Assembly (NCBI GenBank): GCA_035528995.1
Contig: DATKXO010000078.1
Span: 1-18,636 of the forward strand
Length of the DNA: 18,636 nt
Source: DATKXO01 sp035528995
GTDB taxonomy: Bacteria; Planctomycetota; Phycisphaerae; UBA1845
Direction: 5' to 3'
The notes beneath the pieces are model-generated. The model had not been told where the DNA came from, made no database searches, and worked only from the letters and a program-made list of their open reading frames with translations. A program made the translations under genes and the position numbers. Below are positions 14,599 to 18,636 of this stretch, piece by piece (position 1 is the first letter of the stretch; each line of letters begins with the position of its first letter).

Positions 14599-15570
14599 AT
14601 GGCAGATCCGCAGCTTTGGTCCGACAAACGAGTGTGCGTCACCGGCGGGCACGGCTTTCTGGGCCGACATTTGTGCCGCATGCTCGAGGAGCGCGGTAGC
14701 GGCGAGGTGTTCGTGCCGCGCGTCGAGGACTACGATCTGACCACGCCGTCGGCCGTGGCGCGCATGTACGACGACGCCGGGCCCGACCTGGTGATCCACC
14801 TGGCGGCCGAGGTCGGCGGGATCGGTGCCAACCAGCGTCATCCCGGGCGGTTTTTCTACGCCAACCTGGCGATGGGCCTGCACCTGATCGAGGAGGGGCG
14901 GCGGCGCGGGCTGGAGAAGTTCGTCCAGGTCGGCACGGTCTGCGCCTACCCGAAGCACTGCCCGGTGCCGTTCCACGAGGACGACCTGTGGGACGGGTAC
15001 CCCGAGGAGACCAACGCGCCGTACGGAATCGCCAAGAAGGCGCTGCTGGTGATGCTGCAGGCCTACCGGGCCGAGTACGGCTTCAACGGCATCTACCTGC
15101 TGCCGGTCAATCTGTACGGGCCGGGGGACAACTTCGACTTGCAGAGTTCGCACGTCATCCCGGCTCTGATCCGCAAGTTCGACTGGGCCGCGCAGACCGG
15201 TGCAGCGACCGTCGAGTGCTGGGGCACCGGGAGCGCGAGCCGGGAGTTCCTGTACGTCGAGGACGCGGCCGACGGCATCCTGACGGCGGCCGAGCACTAC
15301 GACGGGCCGTTGCCGATCAACCTGGGCAGCGGGCACGAGATCCGCATCGAGGACCTCGCCGAGTTGGTCGGTCACCTGACCGGCTACACCGGCCGGATCG
15401 AGTGGGACCAGACTCGACCCGACGGCCAACCCCGGCGCCAACTCTGCACCGACCGGGCCCGCGACCTGCTGAACTGGCAGGCCACGACCGACCTGGAGAC
15501 CGGGCTCGGGAAGACGATTGACTGGTGGCGAGTGCATCATCCCACCACGGCTCTGGCCGCAACTACCTGA
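14599..15570 (+). CDS. fcl: GDP-L-fucose synthase (GDP-4-keto-6-deoxymannose epimerase/reductase)
   Basis: This SDR enzyme epimerises C3 and C5 of the Gmd product and reduces C4 with NADPH to give GDP-L-fucose. The 323-residue protein has GGHGFLG (16-22) for NADPH. C115, Y142, K146 and H185 match the E. coli residues C109, Y136, K140 and H179 at a constant offset of six. The E. coli catalytic serine S107 corresponds to T113 (VGTVCAYPK), a conservative change. HLAAEVGGIGAN (67-78) and LYGPGDNFD (172-180) are family signatures. The start lacks a clear ribosome binding site. Its position right after gmd supports a complete de novo GDP-fucose pathway from GDP-mannose; genes for GDP-mannose itself are not in the window. 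Confidence 0.95.
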   Translation: MADPQLWSDKRVCVTGGHGFLGRHLCRMLEERGSGEVFVPRVEDYDLTTPSAVARMYDDAGPDLVIHLAAEVGGIGANQRHPGRFFYANLAMGLHLIEEGRRRGLEKFVQVGTVCAYPKHCPVPFHEDDLWDGYPEETNAPYGIAKKALLVMLQAYRAEYGFNGIYLLPVNLYGPGDNFDLQSSHVIPALIRKFDWAAQTGAATVECWGTGSASREFLYVEDAADGILTAAEHYDGPLPINLGSGHEIRIEDLAELVGHLTGYTGRIEWDQTRPDGQPRRQLCTDRARDLLNWQATTDLETGLGKTIDWWRVHHPTTALAATT

Positions 15571-15629
15571 TTCGCATGTCGGGAGCTTGAACGTCCGCTC
15601 GGTCCGGGGTATCCCGGGGTCGTCGAGCG

Positions 15630-17480
15630 ATGATTCAACGAGCGCAAAGGCAGAACGACGCACCGGGTCCCCGGTATGCCACTCCGGGCCCAAGCGGGGA
15701 GGGTCCGGGCTGCGGGTCGGCCTACCTGCGGGCGGGGCGCTGGGAGTGGATCGCGGGCGGGGCGGTCGTTTTGAGTGTGCTCGCATTCGGGCTGATCAAG
15801 CTGCCGTGCAATGACGTGACCTGGCACCTGGCGACGGCCCGGCTGGCGTTCGAGCAGGGCCACTGGCCGACGGTCAATACGTTCAGCAACACGTATCCGG
15901 ATTACCCGCTCTACCAGCAATACCCGGTCTATCAAAGCCTGCTCTACGCGGTGCACCGCGTCGCCGGATGGGAGGGACTCAGTGTCCTGATCGCGGTCGG
16001 CTGGCTGGGCGTGCTGCTGCTGTTCGTGCGCTGGGGCGGGTCGTGGAAGACGGCGGCGGCCCTGCACCTGCCGTGGATGGTGGCCGTCATGGCTTTGCAG
16101 CGGCGGATGATCCTGAGGCCGGACCTGCTCAGCATGGTCTGGCTGGGGTGTCTGCTTCTGGTGGTCGAGGGTTACCTGCGGCGGAGCCGGTGGTGGATCG
16201 GCCTGGCGCCCGTGATCCAACTGGCCTGGGTGAATTCGCACCAACTGTTCGCGCTGGGTCTGGGTGTGCAGGGACTGTTGATCGTGCATCTGTTGCTGAG
16301 CCGGGTAGGCCGATGGCAGATCGATGGGCAGGACCGGCGGATTCCCATGTGGCCGGTGTTTGTTGCCTTTGCCGCGTCGATCCTGGCGTGTTTCGGCTCG
16401 CCGCTGGGGACGCGGGTCATCGAAGTGATGGCCCACACCGGCGGCAGCGTTCTGCATCACCGCGGGCACGTTCAGGAGTTCGCCTACGTCTGGGAGCGGC
16501 CGGTGGCGTTGCAGTGGGCGGTACTGTGTTGCCTGCCGGCGTTGTACGCGCTGTGGCGTGGGCGGCGGAGGTGGCGGCCCTTCGAGGTCGGGCTGTGGCT
16601 CTTGTCGTTGTTGCTGGTGATCGGGGCGATGCGGGGGCTGGTGTTCTTCGGGGTGATCAGCGTCGCCGTGTTCGCCCGGGCGGTGGCCCGCTCGACGTCG
16701 CGGAGCGCGGGCTCGGAAATGCGGCGAGCGGTCAGCCCGGTCCTGCGCGGCGCGATGGTCGGCATCACGCTGGTGATGGCGGGCAACGTGCTGTACCACC
16801 GTTGGGTGAATCCGCCGTTGATTCTCGGCGGGACGCAGCCGGGGGTGGGGCGCAGTCTGGGCGATTGGCCGGACGAGGCGATCAGGTTCGTCCGGGCGAC
16901 ACCGCCGCCGGGCGAGATGATGAACATTCCCTGGTCGCTGGGCAACGCGATCATCTGGTACCTGCCCGAGCAGCGGCCGTTCGTTGATCCGCGGTTCGAG
17001 GCTTACCCGCGGCGGTTCCTGCTGGATTGCATTGCGTCACACGACGATGACGCGGCGCTCGGCCGTCTGATGGAGAGGCACCCGCGGCAGTGGGTTTTCG
17101 CCGATCACCGCGTTGGCGGGATTCGGGTGAGGCTGGCTCACCTGGTCGCAAGCGGTTCGTGGGAGCCGGTCTACGCCGACACGCAGGCCATGATCCTGGT
17201 CCGTGTCTGTCCGCAAACGCGGGCGTACCTGGAAGGACACCAATTGTCCGTTGGGGAAATCGAGCCGCATGATCTGCTCGAATCGCCGGTCGATCTGCGG
17301 GCCCGCCAGCGCGTTCACTTAGCGTTGCTGCTGGGCGCACTCGGGGAGGAGCGTGCCGCCGACGAACAACTGGATCTGGCGGCGACGGACGCTCAGGGTC
17401 ACTCGGAGGTCCTTGGCTTGATCGAGGACACGCGTCGGACATTGCATGCCGTACAGGGCGCCTCCGATCCGGCTCGGTGA
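15630..17480 (+). CDS. Polytopic membrane protein, GT-C glycosyltransferase-like
   Basis: The 616-residue protein has about ten hydrophobic helices between residues 41 and 387 (for example 41-58, 117-134, 165-181, 190-223, 240-256, 293-309, 318-352 and 372-387) and a soluble C-terminal part of about 225 residues. After the first helix comes NDVTWHLATARLAFEQGHWP (61-80), whose acidic residue and WHLA/G-R pattern are typical of GT-C-like membrane proteins that use polyprenyl-phosphate sugars. RMILRPDLLSM is another recurring element of these proteins. The last 80 residues look helical and TPR-like. In the gmd-fcl context it may assemble or transfer the glycan at the membrane. Acceptor and donor are unknown, and a non-enzymatic role cannot be excluded. 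The ATG has only a weak ribosome binding site, and it lies 59 bases after fcl. Confidence 0.83.
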   Translation: MIQRAQRQNDAPGPRYATPGPSGEGPGCGSAYLRAGRWEWIAGGAVVLSVLAFGLIKLPCNDVTWHLATARLAFEQGHWPTVNTFSNTYPDYPLYQQYPVYQSLLYAVHRVAGWEGLSVLIAVGWLGVLLLFVRWGGSWKTAAALHLPWMVAVMALQRRMILRPDLLSMVWLGCLLLVVEGYLRRSRWWIGLAPVIQLAWVNSHQLFALGLGVQGLLIVHLLLSRVGRWQIDGQDRRIPMWPVFVAFAASILACFGSPLGTRVIEVMAHTGGSVLHHRGHVQEFAYVWERPVALQWAVLCCLPALYALWRGRRRWRPFEVGLWLLSLLLVIGAMRGLVFFGVISVAVFARAVARSTSRSAGSEMRRAVSPVLRGAMVGITLVMAGNVLYHRWVNPPLILGGTQPGVGRSLGDWPDEAIRFVRATPPPGEMMNIPWSLGNAIIWYLPEQRPFVDPRFEAYPRRFLLDCIASHDDDAALGRLMERHPRQWVFADHRVGGIRVRLAHLVASGSWEPVYADTQAMILVRVCPQTRAYLEGHQLSVGEIEPHDLLESPVDLRARQRVHLALLLGALGEERAADEQLDLAATDAQGHSEVLGLIEDTRRTLHAVQGASDPAR

Positions 17481-17558
17481 CACGGGTGATGTGGTTGCCG
17501 CCGTGCTGTGGATGAGGCGTCGTCGTCCGTCAGCGGGCGGCGCCAGAGTCGGCAGAAA

Positions 17559-17604
17559 CAGAAACCGCGGTCGCAGGCCCAAAGGCCCGCCGCCGCGGTT
17601 TCTG
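17559..17604. repeat. Large GC hairpin downstream of the glycan block
   Basis: CAGAAACCGCGG (17559-17570) and CCGCGGTTTCTG (17593-17604) form a perfect 12-bp stem, with a nested GGCC-caaa-GGCC hairpin. On the minus strand the stem is followed by more T-rich sequence, so it could end the minus-strand surface-protein transcript. On the plus strand it would stabilise the 3' end of the glycan transcript. Confidence 0.5.
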
Positions 17605-17637
17605 CCGGAGGAACAGAAGGAGAAGGGAAGCTTGTGT

Positions 17638-17663
17638 GCCCGGCTCGATGACCGGGTTTTTTT
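17638..17663 (+). terminator. Intrinsic terminator with a seven-T tract
   Basis: CCCGG (17639-17643) and CCGGG (17652-17656), extended by a G/T pair, form the stem, followed directly by TTTTTTT (17657-17663). It is well placed to end the transcript of the glycan block about 160 bases after the membrane-protein gene. Confidence 0.65.
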
Positions 17664-17670
17664 GTCGCTC

Positions 17671-17772
17671 GTATCCGTGCTTGATAGCACCGGGCGTTGT
17701 CCACGTTGTTTCGTGGACCTATTCAGCGTCCAATACAAACCGCGGGAAGGCAAATCGAATCCGCGTTTTTTT
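17671..17772 (+). ncRNA. Candidate structured RNA (three-way junction) ending in a T-tract
   Basis: GTAT (17671-17674) pairs with ATAC (17733-17736) and encloses two helices. The first is GTGCT-tgat-AGCAC (17677-17690). The second is GGGCGTT/AGCGTCC (17692-17698 with 17725-17731), continuing as the perfect GTCCACG-(6)-CGTGGAC (17699-17718) with a 6-base bulge. The two G-U pairs in the second helix would be C/A mismatches on the other strand, which favours plus-strand RNA. CGCGG (17741-17745) and CCGCG (17761-17765) followed by TTTTTTT give a weak terminator. No promoter is evident and no plus-strand gene follows, so it could be a small RNA or an extended 3' end. It matches no RNA family I can name. 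Confidence 0.35.
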
Positions 17773-17776
17773 CGGA

Positions 17777-18636
17777 TCAGGGTGTGAAGACGGTGATTCG
17801 GCCGGGGGCGGTGGCGATGACGGAGACCGTTCCATCGTCGATCACGCCCAGCACCCGGTAGATGCCGGGAGGCACGGCCGGCACGACCAGGTTGGTGAAG
17901 TCGCCACCATCGTCGTCGGGATCCTCGGCGATGTTCTCGGCCAGGGCGGTTTCATTGCCGTTCAGGGGGTCGTCATCCGGATCGAGGAACAGCGAGATCA
18001 GGGCGTTGTCGTCCGGGTCTTCGTCGGTCCAGGCGACCGTCAGGGAAGCGCCACCGGCCACTGTGTGGTCGTCGGCCGGTTCGACCAGGTCCAACGTGGG
18101 GGCCACGTTCTCGTCTTCCGGCTCTTCGGTTGACTGCCCGTTGCCGCCGGCGCTGTCGGCGGCCACCACCTGGACAAGGCCCGGTGCCTGGACGATACCG
18201 GCCGACAACTCGTCGGTGATCACACCGATCAGGCGGTACGTTCCCAGCGGCAGGTCCTGGGGTAGAGCGAAAGTGAACCGGTCATCCTGGCCGTCGAGGT
18301 CCTCGGCGAAATCGGTGCCGAGGACGATTTCATCTCCATCGAGCGCGAAGCTGAAGAAGGTGGGCTCGGCCTCCGGGACGTCCGGCAGGCCGTCCGTGTC
18401 GGCAGTGCCGTTGGTCGCGACGGTGGATGCGGTGTCGTCTTCTGTTGCAGGCGCCTCGAACGGCTCGAGATAGAAGCTGAGGGCGGCCGAGGAATCCGGG
18501 TCGTCGTCGATGATGGCGACGTTCAGGTCTCCCCCCGGGACGACCTCCACGGTGTCCACCGGTTCGAGGAAGATGAGGGTCGGCGGCGCGCCAGCCGGGT
18601 AATCCTCGGTGCCGATGACATAGACGGCCTCGGTGT
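17777..18636 (-). CDS. C-terminal part of a modular acidic surface protein, 5' truncated
   Basis: About 285 residues are visible and the frame is open to the window edge, so the N-terminus is missing. The protein contains two related beta-rich modules of about 110-150 residues. Each begins PTL-(3)-EP, continues with VxGGxLxV and an Asp-rich D-x-DPD turn, and ends with a G-(T/I)-YR-(L/V)-(I/L)-GVI strand pair and APG. They look like Ig/cadherin-like sandwich domains. The first module has an extra linker of about 40 residues rich in Thr, Ala, Asp and Glu. Many aspartates suggest calcium binding, as in extracellular adhesion or secreted structural proteins; this is inference. No anchor or sorting motif is visible at the C-terminus, which ends GRITVFTP. 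It converges on the glycan block. Confidence 0.78.
   Translation of the reverse strand, partial: TEAVYVIGTEDYPAGAPPTLIFLEPVDTVEVVPGGDLNVAIIDDDPDSSAALSFYLEPFEAPATEDDTASTVATNGTADTDGLPDVPEAEPTFFSFALDGDEIVLGTDFAEDLDGQDDRFTFALPQDLPLGTYRLIGVITDELSAGIVQAPGLVQVVAADSAGGNGQSTEEPEDENVAPTLDLVEPADDHTVAGGASLTVAWTDEDPDDNALISLFLDPDDDPLNGNETALAENIAEDPDDDGGDFTNLVVPAVPPGIYRVLGVIDDGTVSVIATAPGRITVFTP

Noticed and set aside
13324..15786. An 820-codon open frame on the minus strand across gmd and fcl
   Set aside because: It is antisense to two genes with intact catalytic motifs, its product is low-complexity (Val, Gln, Arg, His-rich) without any domain, and such long antisense frames are common in GC-rich DNA.
15537..16799. 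A 420-codon minus-strand frame inside the membrane-protein gene
   Set aside because: The translation is Gln/His/Pro/Arg-rich, the usual reverse image of a hydrophobic GC-rich gene.
17741..17765. tRNA T-arm-like sequence (ATCGAATCC next to a CGCGG/CCGCG stem)
   Set aside because: The loop is 15 bases rather than 7 and no acceptor, D or anticodon arm fits around it.
17636..18133. A 165-codon plus-strand frame beginning near the seven-T terminator
   Set aside because: It runs through two terminator-like T-tracts and is then antisense to the modular surface protein. Its residue pattern is the reverse image of the Asp-rich modules.

Overview
The window is GC-rich bacterial DNA with 16 clear protein genes, one probable small gene and several structured intergenic stretches. 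No rRNA, tRNA, CRISPR array, insertion sequence or phage gene was recognised. LpxA and a lipobox protein point to a diderm cell. A long Ser/Arg/Pro-rich secreted TPR protein, a HEAT-repeat membrane-anchored protein, a Tat-type exported RidA and a multi-module acidic surface protein fit the Planctomycetes (perhaps Phycisphaerae) or a relative. That placement is inference from protein style, not from a marker gene.

Layout. 1-1396: the 3' part of lpxA (+) converges on a small lipoprotein gene (-). 1507-4014: two minus-strand genes, a secreted TPR protein and a HAD phosphatase. 4208-4681: an exported RidA-family protein (+), followed by about 390 bases without a gene that contain a large inverted repeat. 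5072-7258, minus strand: a GNAT acetyltransferase, a compact unit of promoter, 39-codon ORF, long hairpin and strong intrinsic terminator, and an OppD/DppD-type ABC ATPase without its permeases. 7452-9132 (+): a HAD-IIB phosphatase and an alpha/beta hydrolase. 9288-11942 (-): nadD and a HEAT-repeat protein.

12125-17480 (+) is the most coherent block: a GT2 glycosyltransferase with an extra C-terminal nucleotide-binding-like domain, GDP-mannose 4,6-dehydratase (gmd), GDP-L-fucose synthase (fcl) and a polytopic GT-C-like membrane protein. Together they read as a surface-glycan module that makes GDP-L-fucose from GDP-mannose and then transfers sugars. Downstream, 17481-17776 holds a large hairpin, a T-tract terminator and a possible three-way-junction RNA ending in a second T-tract. 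The window closes with the C-terminal part of a modular acidic surface protein (-).

The items most worth a second look are the 39-codon ORF/hairpin/terminator unit upstream of the acetyltransferase gene, the two structured elements at 4943-5040 (-) and 17671-17772 (+), the leaderless-looking lipoprotein promoter, and the HEAT-repeat gene, whose membrane anchor lies upstream of every canonical start codon.
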